Origin: CANKHA01 sp035652315
GTDB taxonomy: Bacteria > Pseudomonadota > Alphaproteobacteria > Rhizobiales > Xanthobacteraceae
Length of the DNA stretch: 53,888 nucleotides
Assembly (NCBI GenBank): GCA_035652315.1
Contig: DASREA010000046.1
Coordinates: 1 to 53,888, forward strand
Direction: 5' to 3'
Both the position numbers and the translations under genes were made by a program. Position 1 is the first letter of the stretch. The number at the start of each line of letters is the position of its first letter. The notes under the pieces are model-generated. The model made no database searches, was not told the origin of the DNA, and saw only the letters and a program-made list of their open reading frames with translations. Shown in pieces: positions 1-7,200 of the stretch.

Positions 1-345
1 GTCCGGTCCGCGCTCACCGCGTACGGGGGTGCTTTTCGCGCCGCCTGTCGGGCAAGCCCGACACGCGGTCCCCTGCGGCTGCGAGCTCCTCGCGCTCGGG
101 CCGTAGTACCCGAGGGTCGGAGTCCGGCGCCGCCCGAGTGCGCGGCCTGCTCGCCGCGCCCGCGGGCGCCGGCCCGAACCCCACGAGCCGGCGCAACCGG
201 TTCGCGTCCCTCGGGGGAGCGGGCGCGGGAAGGATAAGGCCGGATTCAGGGGCGGGGATAAGTTCTCACGAAAATGTGATTATAATCCTAGGGCGCTGCG
301 GCTTGCGGGAGGCCATGGTATAAGAGGCACACAAGCGAGGACGCC
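1..345. other. GC-rich leader region without a supported gene
   Basis: No reading frame here resembles a known family, and the short open frames on both strands look like products of the very high GC content. The only structure seen is a perfect 8-bp hairpin (arms 46-53 and 56-63, two-base loop). Just upstream of the DUF433 gene the sequence becomes AT-richer (about 270-290), which may be promoter-like, but no convincing -35/-10 pair was recognised. The left edge could hold the tail of an unseen neighbour. Confidence 0.4.
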
Positions 346-567
346 ATGACCCACGAGCGCATCGAGATCAATCCCGAGATCATGGGCGGCAAGCCGGTGA
401 TCCGCGGCACGCGCGTGCCGGTGGAGACGATTTTGCGCAAGCTCGGCGCGGGCATGACGTTCGATTCCATTCTCGCCGATCATCCCCGCCTGACGCGCGA
501 TGATCTGCTCGCGGCGCAGGCGTTCGCCGCCGATTATCTGGCCGACGAAGACCTTGTTTACGGCTAG
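346..567 (+). CDS. DUF433 domain antitoxin
   Basis: A 73-residue DUF433 protein, a family usually found as the antitoxin of a DUF5615/PIN-like toxin. The diagnostic stretch around residues 11-24 (GGKPVIRGTRVPVE) is the family signature and is followed by a helical segment typical of a small DNA-binding fold. The ATG has GAGGAC six to nine bases upstream. The stop codon lies two bases before the GTG of the next gene, so the two are almost certainly co-transcribed and translationally coupled. By family precedent it should bind and neutralise the downstream protein and may repress its own promoter. That role is inferred from family and context. Confidence 0.82.
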   Translation: MTHERIEINPEIMGGKPVIRGTRVPVETILRKLGAGMTFDSILADHPRLTRDDLLAAQAFAADYLADEDLVYG

Positions 568-569
568 AC

Positions 570-926
570 GTGCGCTGGCTCGTCGATGAGTGCGTAGACG
601 CAGGGCTTGTTGCGCGGCTGCGCCGCGACGGACACGACGTCTTGTATATGGCTGAAGTGGCGCCGGCGGCGAGCGACCGCGAGGTCTTGGCGCGGGCGCA
701 TGAGGAGAGCCGGCTGCTGCTGACCGAAGACAAGGACTTCGGCGATCTTGTCTTTCGTCGTGGCGGGCAAGTGCCGGGGATCGTGCTGTTGCGCATCGAT
801 CCGGCGATGCACGCGCTCAAGAGCCGTCGCCTCGACGCGGCCGTTGCGCGGTTCGGTGAAAATCTGTTCGGGCGCTATACGATTGTCGAGGAGGCGCGGT
901 TTCGGTCGAGGCCGCTGCGCTCATAG
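570..926 (+). CDS. DUF5615 PIN-like toxin
   Basis: A 118-residue PIN-like protein (DUF5615 type) with an acidic cluster near the N-terminus (LVDECVD, residues 4-10) and a second acidic motif around residues 52-57 (TEDKDFG). This is the pattern expected of a metal-dependent PIN-fold RNase active site. It starts with GTG two bases after the DUF433 stop; this start puts the LVDE motif at the usual place. Family knowledge predicts RNase toxin activity held in check by the DUF433 partner. The last six bases overlap the 3' end of the convergent 65-aa gene. No truncation or missing acidic residue is evident. Confidence 0.8.
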   Translation: MRWLVDECVDAGLVARLRRDGHDVLYMAEVAPAASDREVLARAHEESRLLLTEDKDFGDLVFRRGGQVPGIVLLRIDPAMHALKSRRLDAAVARFGENLFGRYTIVEEARFRSRPLRS

Positions 927-1118
927 CTCGCGGGTGCGGCCTTGGCGGAAATCGGCGAGGGCCTGTTCGGCGAGTCGGTCGAGCTTGCCCACCTTGGCGT
1001 CACGTTCGATCTTTTGATCGGAGCGCGCGGCATCGAACGCCTCGAACCAGTCGCGGAATTTCGCGAGCTGGTCGGGCGGCAGCTTGGCGACGGCTTTTTC
1101 GAGTTCTTCGATGGTCAT
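921..1118 (-). CDS. Small acidic helical protein, antitoxin-like
   Basis: A 65-residue protein rich in Glu, Asp, Lys and Arg, predicted to be mostly helical. The opening MTIEELEKAVAKLP and the ending ADFRQGR are characteristic of a small Rhizobiales family that often sits upstream of RelE/ParE-type toxins; this comes from memory of the family, not a search. Its ATG overlaps the TGA of the HicB-like gene (ATGA, 1115-1118), so the two are translationally coupled. No toxin gene follows: the next gene downstream is the convergent DUF5615 gene. It therefore looks like an orphan antitoxin or a fragment of a decayed module. Function is inferred. Confidence 0.65.
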   Translation of the reverse strand: MTIEELEKAVAKLPPDQLAKFRDWFEAFDAARSDQKIERDAKVGKLDRLAEQALADFRQGRTREL

Positions 1119-1285
1119 GGCAATTCGCCGTTCTCAACGCGCTCCGCGACGACCCGCAGCGCCAGCGCCGTGGCCTTGGAGCGCGCTTCGGTATCGGTCG
1201 CACCATAGCTGAGAACGCCGGGCAGCGCGGGCACTTCCGCCAGCCAGCGGCCGTCGTTCTCGCGTTCGGTTTCAATGTGCAGCAT
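1115..1285 (-). CDS. Short HicB-like antitoxin domain protein
   Basis: A 56-residue protein with the HicB beta-sheet signature: ETERENDGRWLAEVPALPGV near the N-terminus, then YGAT and an Ala-rich helix. The ATG at 1283-1285 was chosen because HicB-like proteins start at this point. The frame is open further upstream, but there it only reads through dispersed repeats (1341-1490). It lacks the C-terminal DNA-binding extension of full-length HicB and no hicA-type gene is next to it. The downstream partner is the coupled 65-aa gene. It is probably an orphan antitoxin, or one that acts together with the 65-aa protein. Confidence 0.65.
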   Translation of the reverse strand: MLHIETERENDGRWLAEVPALPGVLSYGATDTEARSKATALALRVVAERVENGELP

Positions 1286-1340
1286 GGGGAATAGATAGCA
1301 TCGGAGCCTCGGTTTGTCGTGGCCGGGCTTGGCCATATCC

Positions 1341-1400
1341 GTTCGTCCCCGCGCAAGCGGGGACCCAGTACTGGATTCCCGCTTGCGCGGGAATGAGCGG
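1341..1400. repeat. Dispersed palindromic repeat (FPRKRESS type)
   Basis: Two nearly complementary arms face each other: ccccgcgcaagcgggg around 1347-1362 and cccgcttgcgcggg around 1378-1391, separated by a short palindromic centre (cccagtactgg). Each arm can also fold alone. Read on the minus strand it would encode the familiar peptide SFPRKRESS that such repeats produce in many proteobacteria. It lies upstream of the HicB-like gene and probably carries no gene. Confidence 0.75.
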
Positions 1401-1415
1401 GCATGATGCGGAGGG

Positions 1416-1490
1416 CCGTAGCCCGCATGGAGCGAGGCGGAATGCGGGGCGGACCCATCCCGGATTTCGCTGCGCTCCATCCGGCTGCGC
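1416..1490. repeat. Second dispersed inverted repeat
   Basis: The arm around 1421-1434 (gcccgcatggagcg) is mirrored by cgctccatccggc around 1473-1487, with an internal near-palindrome (gcatggagcgaggcggaatgc). This is another interspersed-repeat type seen in Bradyrhizobium-like genomes, placed directly beside the 1341-1400 element. The repeat pair marks the left border of the AT-richer stretch that begins near 1500. Confidence 0.65.
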
Positions 1491-1641
1491 ATGCTTAGGA
1501 ATGCCGAGGAATTATATCCTAAAAAGCCAGGCTTCTGTTATTGCGGTAGGACCGGATATTTTGAAATTCTACCATAGCGTTTCCGTTTTGTTCGTGCTAG
1601 ATATCGTGGCTGAGGAAGTTTGCGACACAAAGGAGGCGACA

Positions 1642-1851
1642 ATGGCAAAGCACTGTGATGACGGGCTGGACGGCCGCTGCCGAGATAACAACGGCGAAAT
1701 TCGCCACAAGCGAAGCGATACGTTAGTTGGCACTTTGCGCGACACCTACGGACCGGATTTTGCGAAGGGCTATCGCAGCGACGCAGAGTTGGGGACCGTC
1801 TTGGAAGGCGAGCGCGCACACACGCTGTCTGATCTACTAAAGCGCCGTTAG
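1642..1851 (+). CDS. Small hypothetical protein (69 aa)
   Basis: The start was placed at the ATG preceded by a strong AAAGGAGG Shine-Dalgarno sequence; the frame is open further upstream but has no such signal there. The protein is charged, with an N-terminal part rich in Asp, Arg and Cys (CDDGLDGRCRDNNGEI) and a central TLVGTLRDTYGPDFAKGYR block. It ends in a helix SDLLKRR. It resembles short conserved hypothetical proteins of Rhizobiales that I cannot name. It is the first gene of an AT-richer stretch and is followed by the zinc-ribbon gene in the same direction. No function can be assigned. Confidence 0.7.
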   Translation: MAKHCDDGLDGRCRDNNGEIRHKRSDTLVGTLRDTYGPDFAKGYRSDAELGTVLEGERAHTLSDLLKRR

Positions 1852-1902
1852 CACCCTGCATTTGGAGCGAACTGTTTGCGTGACGTAATGTAGGAGGGGG
1901 CT

Positions 1903-2208
1903 GTGGCATTCGGCCTGAATGATTTACTTTCGCTGCTCGATAAAATTCCGCAATGGGCGCGCATTCGCGCAACCCCCGACCGCTGCGACGCCTTAGAAAA
2001 AAGAATCGCAGCTTTAGAGCAGCGACCAAACCTTCCAATTTGTGAAAAATGCGGCGTTGGCTATATGCGGCTCGAACGACAAGAGGCACCAACCGGCGCC
2101 TTCGCGGTCTTTGCAGATGCTGGTGTACGCATCAAAGTCCTTAGGTGCGACAACTGCGGTCTAGAAATCCGAGAGAAGGACGAAGCGCGAAAAGTCCGTT
2201 CGCGTTGA
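1903..2208 (+). CDS. Coiled-coil plus zinc-ribbon protein (101 aa)
   Basis: A 101-residue protein starting at GTG behind a strong AGGAGGGGG ribosome-binding site. An N-terminal hydrophobic helix (LNDLLSLLDKIPQWARI) leads into a short coiled coil (DALEKRIAALEQR). This is followed by two CxxC pairs, CEKC near residue 48 and CDNC near residue 81, which should form one zinc ribbon. Proteins with this layout (helix, coiled coil, zinc ribbon) are widespread but unnamed. It lies 13 bases before the start of the 383-aa HEPN-like gene and is probably co-transcribed with it. A nucleic-acid-binding or adaptor role is inference. Confidence 0.72.
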   Translation: MAFGLNDLLSLLDKIPQWARIRATPDRCDALEKRIAALEQRPNLPICEKCGVGYMRLERQEAPTGAFAVFADAGVRIKVLRCDNCGLEIREKDEARKVRSR

Positions 2209-2221
2209 CCTTGGAAACCAA

Positions 2222-3373
2222 GTGCTTAGCGAACCTGTAATTAAACGCCTCACGCTGTCGCGTTTTCTCTTCGAGCTTGCCGCGCAAAATGCCCGCTCGC
2301 AACAGGATACGGCAGCTTCGGCATGCGTTCACCTTTTGCAAGACGCAATTGAAGTCTTTTTCTTAGCTGCATTCGACAATCTGGACGTTCCCGTTTCTGG
2401 GCGAACGGAGTTTCCGCAGTACCTAGACAAACTCTCAGAAAAGCTAGGGTACGAGCTGCCTTTCCGACGTCGCCTCTTAGAAATCAACCGGGTTCGTGTG
2501 CATTCGAAGCACGAAGGCATCCCGCCGCACGGTAAAGAGATAGCTGGCTATGTTACCGATGCTCGAAAGTTCTTAGAAGAGACGTGTCAGCGAGCGCTAA
2601 AGGTCGACTACTGGACGATAAGCCTTATCGATTTACTTGATGATGGCGAAGAAAAGGCATTGCTACACGGCGCGGAGAAGTTGCGACAAGAAGGCCAGCA
2701 CTTGGAGAGCTTGACCGAGGCTCGCAAAGCCTTCTTCTTAGCTTTTGAAACTCCATACGATCTAAAAAAAGATTTAGAATCTAACGGCTTACTCATATTT
2801 GGAAGTAGCGCGCCTTATTTCGCACGCAATAAAGAATGGATCGACAAAAACGTTAAGACTCCATTCGATTATATATTCCTAGATCACTCCGCAATCGACG
2901 CGGAATTGATGAAAGAAGGAATTGAGACGACCACGTTTTGGAACGTGTGGCGTCTTACTCCACAAGTTTACCGACATACGAAAGCCGAACAATGGCGAGT
3001 AAAACACGAGCTGAGCAAACAAAACCCAGACGGCATTGAGGACCGCTCGGCTTACGTGGTTGCAAGCGTAACTTCGATGCTCCTTCAGCGACAGTCGAAC
3101 AGGAGCAGAATGCGTGACGGTCTTTATGGAAGCTACGAAATAAACGTGAAAAAGAAAGGCGTTGTCGTTTATCAAAAGGCCGACAAGAATGGGCCAGTGT
3201 CTGGCACGATTCCGGATGACATCAATGTTGTGCACATAACCTACGCGACGGACGGCCTAACAGACGACGACGTCTATTGGAGCTCATTTTGTTACAAAGA
3301 GAAGACCGACACTCAACCCTTTTTCATGCTGAGTGGTTACATCTTGCAAGATGATCTTGATTTCAAAAAATAA
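2222..3373 (+). CDS. HEPN-like domain protein of unknown function (383 aa)
   Basis: A 383-residue protein from a GTG start. The first ~125 residues are helical and resemble a HEPN fold: a helix pair (FLFELAAQNARSQQDTAASA), then INRVRVHSKHEGIPP, which holds an R92-x4-H97 motif like the RX4-6H catalytic signature of HEPN ribonucleases. The C-terminal two thirds (residues ~130-383) match nothing I recognise; they contain WSSFCY and several aromatic beta-strand segments but no transmembrane helix. The third-position base use is clearly more AT-rich than in the flanking genes, which suggests horizontal acquisition. It follows the zinc-ribbon gene in the same direction. HEPN assignment is tentative and the C-terminal function is unknown. 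Confidence 0.75.
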   Translation: MLSEPVIKRLTLSRFLFELAAQNARSQQDTAASACVHLLQDAIEVFFLAAFDNLDVPVSGRTEFPQYLDKLSEKLGYELPFRRRLLEINRVRVHSKHEGIPPHGKEIAGYVTDARKFLEETCQRALKVDYWTISLIDLLDDGEEKALLHGAEKLRQEGQHLESLTEARKAFFLAFETPYDLKKDLESNGLLIFGSSAPYFARNKEWIDKNVKTPFDYIFLDHSAIDAELMKEGIETTTFWNVWRLTPQVYRHTKAEQWRVKHELSKQNPDGIEDRSAYVVASVTSMLLQRQSNRSRMRDGLYGSYEINVKKKGVVVYQKADKNGPVSGTIPDDINVVHITYATDGLTDDDVYWSSFCYKEKTDTQPFFMLSGYILQDDLDFKK

Positions 3374-3422
3374 GAGCTAAGGATATTTGCTCTGCCGTCT
3401 ACGGCGGCCGCAATACAATTGC

Positions 3423-3680
3423 ATTACTCCGCCGCCTGAATTCGCTTCTTCGCCTTCGGCTCCTGCCTTCCCAGCACCGGCTTCAGGAACGCCCCCGTAT
3501 AACTCCGCTTCACTTTGACGATCTCCTCCGGCGGGCCCGCCGCGACCCTCGGGTCAAGCCCGAGGGCAGGCTTTCTCGCCGCCGCCGTCGCCGCGCCCGG
3601 ATCAAGTCCGGGCCGCCTTCGGGGCCGAGGTCGATGATCCAGTCGGCGGTCTTGATCACTTCCAGATTGTGCTCGATCAC
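3423..3680 (-). pseudogene. uvrA: Duplicated 3' fragment of uvrA, disrupted
   Basis: This stretch aligns along its whole length with the 3' end of the intact uvrA (4282-4490), in the same orientation. The C-terminal codons read KKRIQAAE-stop here and KKGMEAAE-stop in the intact gene. Long blocks are identical, for example gatccagtcggcggtcttga (3635-3654). Two palindromic insertions break the frame: one around 3546-3570 (ccctcggg/cccgaggg arms) and one around 3594-3611 (cccgga/tccggg arms). There is no start, Walker motif or signature motif, so it cannot make UvrA. It differs from the intact copy at many positions, so it is not a fresh duplication. The homology ends at about 3680, inside the stop region of the DUF4258-linked antitoxin. 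Confidence 0.9.
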
Positions 3681-3898
3681 TCCGCCGCGACCGGCTTCAA
3701 CTCGAACACGCGCCCGTATTTCGCCGCTTCGGCAACGTCGCCTCGCTTCAAAGCCAATCGGACCGCTTCGAGCTTTCGGGCGTCACCGAGCGACATCGTG
3801 GGTGACCAACTTTCGTCGCTATACTCAAGCTCAATGTCCACCTCGGCGGCGAAACGGCCTTCGTGGATGATCTCCTTCGACTTGCGAGTCCGCGTCAT
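3677..3898 (-). CDS. Putative antitoxin partner of DUF4258 toxin
   Basis: A 73-residue protein whose ATG overlaps the TGA of the upstream toxin gene (ATGA, 3895-3898). The frame is open upstream, but that ATG is the coupled and most plausible start. The sequence has a beta-rich first half (GRFAAEVDIELEYSDESWSP) and a helical second half (DARKLEAVRLALKRGDVAEA). This type follows DUF4258 genes in several alphaproteobacteria, so antitoxin is the likely role, by context. Its stop codon falls exactly where homology to the uvrA tail begins, so the final bases are shared between the two elements. Confidence 0.72.
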   Translation of the reverse strand: MTRTRKSKEIIHEGRFAAEVDIELEYSDESWSPTMSLGDARKLEAVRLALKRGDVAEAAKYGRVFELKPVAAE

Positions 3899-4212
3899 TT
3901 TCGCCTCGTGAAGTCTGGCGACCACCGCTCTGGAGCAGGCCGGTAGGCAGTGACCAGAACGGCTGGCGTGCCGGTCGCTTTCGGTACGCCCCACATTACA
4001 TGAATGGGGCCAATACGGTCCCTTTGCAAGATGAGGACCGATGGCTCCATTCGGCTGGCCGGATACTCCTCGACTAGGACTGCGGCCGCGATCCCAGCCA
4101 ACACGTCCTCCAGATCGATATTATCGGCGGCAAGTTCCCGGAGCCCGTGCTGAGAGACGCGGACTGCGCCGTTGCTCACGAGCACCTGAACCTGGCGCAA
4201 GATTTCGCTCAT
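3895..4212 (-). CDS. DUF4258 toxin (RelE-like)
   Basis: A 105-residue DUF4258 protein. The N-terminal block VSQHGLRELAADNIDLEDV matches the family pattern of a His close to the N-terminus followed by a helix. A beta-sheet core follows (SVLILQRDRIGPIHVMWGV) and the protein ends with TAYRPAPERWSPDF, the usual DUF4258 finish. The ATG at 4210-4212 gives the usual family length. The family is related to RelE-type ribosome-dependent RNases. It precedes and overlaps the small partner gene by four bases. It lies between the intact uvrA and the duplicated uvrA tail. Confidence 0.8.
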   Translation of the reverse strand: MSEILRQVQVLVSNGAVRVSQHGLRELAADNIDLEDVLAGIAAAVLVEEYPASRMEPSVLILQRDRIGPIHVMWGVPKATGTPAVLVTAYRPAPERWSPDFTRRK

Positions 4213-4230
4213 CCGCCAACACCCCACCCC

Positions 4231-4269
4231 GGCGCGCGCTGCGCGCCGACCCTCCCACAAAGGGGAGGG
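4231..4269. repeat. Double hairpin repeat downstream of uvrA
   Basis: Two adjacent stems are visible: ggcgcgc/gcgcgcc (4231-4237 with 4241-4247) and ccctccc/gggaggg (4250-4256 with 4263-4269). The arrangement is a shortened member of the repeat family found inside uvrA (6458-6592) and before queA (15896-16046). It sits 13 bases after the uvrA stop and may serve as its transcript end. Confidence 0.6.
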
Positions 4270-4281
4270 ACGAGAAAGCGA

Positions 4282-7200
4282 TTACTCCGCCGCTTCCATT
4301 CCCTTCTTCCTTTTCACTTCCCTTCGCCCCAGCACCGGTTTCAAAAACTGCCCCGTATAACTCCGCTTCGCCTTGACGATCTCCTCCGGCGGTCCCGCCG
4401 CGACGATCTCGCCGCCGCCGTCGCCGCCTTCCGGGCCGAGATCGATGATCCAGTCGGCGGTCTTGATCACTTCCAGATTGTGCTCGATCACCACCACGGA
4501 ATTGCCCTGCTCGGTGAGCTCGTGCAGCACCTCGAGCAGCTTGGCGACGTCGTGGAAATGCAGGCCGGTGGTCGGCTCGTCGAGGATATAGAGCGTGCGG
4601 CCGGTGGCGCGCTTGCATAATTCCTTGGCGAGTTTGACGCGCTGCGCCTCGCCGCCCGACAGCGTGGTGGCCTGCTGGCCGACATGGATATAATCGAGGC
4701 CGACGCGGTGCAGCGTCTGCAGCACGTTGCGGATGCGCGGCACCGCCTTGAAGAAATTCAGCGCCTCCTCCACCGTCATGTCGAGGACGTCGGCGATCGA
4801 CTTGCCCTTGAAGGTGACTTCCAAAGTCTCGCGGTTGTAGCGCTTGCCCTTGCAGACGTCGCAGGTGACGTAGACGTCGGGCAAAAAGTGCATCTCGATC
4901 TTGATCACGCCGTCGCCCTGGCAGGCCTCGCAGCGGCCGCCTTTGACGTTGAAGGAGAAGCGGCCGGGCTCGTAGCCGCGCGCTTTCGCCTCCGGCAGGC
5001 CGGCGAACCATTCGCGGATCGGGGTGAAGGCGCCGGTATAGGTGGCGGGGTTGGAGCGCGGGGTGCGGCCGATGGGCGACTGGTCGATGTCGATGATCTT
5101 GTCGATATGCTCCAGCCCCTCGATGCGGTCGTGCGGGGCGGGGGCTTCGCTGGCGTTGTTGAGCTTGCGCGCGATCGCCTTGTAGAGCGTGTCCACCAGC
5201 AGCGTGGATTTGCCGCCGCCGGACACGCCGGTGACGCAGGTGAAGAGCCCGAGCGGGATTTCGGCGGTGAGATTTTTCAGGTTATGCCCGCGCGCGCCGA
5301 CCACGCGGATGGCGCGGCGCGGATTCGGCGCGCGGCGCTCGGGAATGGGCACGCCCAATTCGCCGGTCAGATATTTGCCGGTGATCGAGGCCGGCGCCGC
5401 CATGATGTCGGCGGGCGTGCCTTGCGCCACGATCTCGCCGCCATGGATGCCGGCGCCGGGGCCGATGTCGAGCACATGATCGGCGGTGCGGATGGCGTCC
5501 TCGTCATGCTCGACGACGATGACGGTGTTGCCGAGGTCGCGCAGCCGCTTCAGCGTTTCCAGGAGCCGCGCGTTGTCGCGCTGGTGCAGGCCGATGCTGG
5601 GCTCGTCGAGGACATACAAGACACCCGTGAGGCCGGAGCCGATCTGGGAGGCAAGGCGGATGCGCTGGCTCTCGCCGCCGGAGAGGGTGCCGGACGCACG
5701 CGCGAGCGTGAGATAATCGAGGCCGACGTCGACCAGAAAGCGCAGCCGCTCGCGGATTTCCTTGAGGATGCGCGCGGCGATCTCGTTCTGCTTCGGCGTG
5801 AGCTGCTGCGGCAGCGCGGCGAACCATTCGCCGGCGCGCTTGACCGAAAGCTCGGCGACCTCGGCGATGTTTTTGCCGCCGACGCGCACGCAGAGCGCCT
5901 CGGGCTTCAGCCGCGCCCCCTGGCAGGCCGCGCAGGGCACGTCGGTGAAATATTTGGCAATCTCCTCCTTGGCCCATTCGCTCTCGGTTTCCGCGAAGCG
6001 GCGTTCGAGATTGGGCACTACGCCTTCGAACGGCTTCTTGGTCTGATAGGCGCGCAGCCCGTCGTCATAGGTGAAGCGGATCTCGTCGTCGCCCGAGCCA
6101 TAGAGGATGGCGTCCTGGGTTTTCTTCGGCAGGTCCTTCCATTTGGTGTCGAGGGTGAAGCGGTAATGCTTGCCGAGCGCGGCGAGCGTCTGCCCGTAAT
6201 AGGGCGAGCTTGAGCGCGACCACGGCGCGATGGCGCGCTTCACTGCCGCGCTCTTGTCGGGGATGACCAGATCGGGATCGATATGCTGTTCGACGCCGAG
6301 ACCGCCGCATTCCGGGCAGGCGCCGAAGGGATTGTTAAAGGAGAACAGCCGTGGCTCGATCTCCGGAATGGAGAAGCCGGACACCGGGCAGGCGAATTTC
6401 TCCGAGAAGATCAGGCGATTGGCGTCGGACGCCGCGTGCTTGGCGAGCTGGGTTTCTTTCCTCTCACTCTCCCCGCTGGCGGGGAGAGGGTCGGGGTGAG
6501 GGGGCCTGTCGGCGTTTTTGGACTTTCGAGATGCCCCCTCACCCGACGCGCTGCGCGCGCCGCCCTCTCCCCGCGCGCGGGGAGAGGTGACTTCATCCGC
6601 GAACTCCGCCACCGCCATGCCTTCGGCGAGATGCAGCGCGGTCTCCAAGGACTCCGCGAGCCGCGTGGCGAGATCGGGCCGCACCACCACGCGGTCCACC
6701 ACCACGTCGATGTCGTGCTTGAATTTCTTGTCGAGCGCGGGCGCCTGCGCGATCTCGTAGAAGGCGCCGTCGATCTTCACGCGCTGAAAGCCCTTCTTCA
6801 TCCATTCGGCGATTTCCTTGCGGTATTCGCCTTTGCGCCCGCGCACCACGGGGGCGAGAATATAAAGCCGCGTGCCTTCCGGCAGCGCCATCACCTTGTC
6901 CACCATCTGCGAGACGGTCTGGCTCTCGATCGGCAAGCCGGTGGCCGGCGAATAGGGCACGCCGGCGCGCGCCCAAAGGAGCCGCATGTAATCGTAGATT
7001 TCGGTGACGGTGCCGACCGTGGAGCGCGGGTTCTTCGAGGTGGTCTTCTGCTCGATGGAAATGGCCGGGGAGAGGCCGTCGATCTGGTCGACGTCCGGCT
7101 TCTGCATCATCTCCAGGAATTGCCGGGCATAAGCCGACAGCGACTCGACATAGCGGCGCTGGCCCTCGGCATAGATGGTGTCGAAGGCGAGCGAGGATTT

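Noticed and set aside
1115..1492. Longer 125-aa version of the HicB-like gene
   Set aside because: The extra N-terminal 69 residues are read-through of dispersed repeats (SFPRKRESS, ERSEIRD type peptides); the family start is at 1285.
1393..1641. Upstream extension of the 69-aa gene to a 152-aa protein
   Set aside because: It would translate a repeat region. The AAAGGAGG signal directly before ATG 1642 marks the real start.
4684..6213. 509-codon open frame opposite uvrA
   Set aside because: Shadow of UvrA; low-complexity and without motifs.
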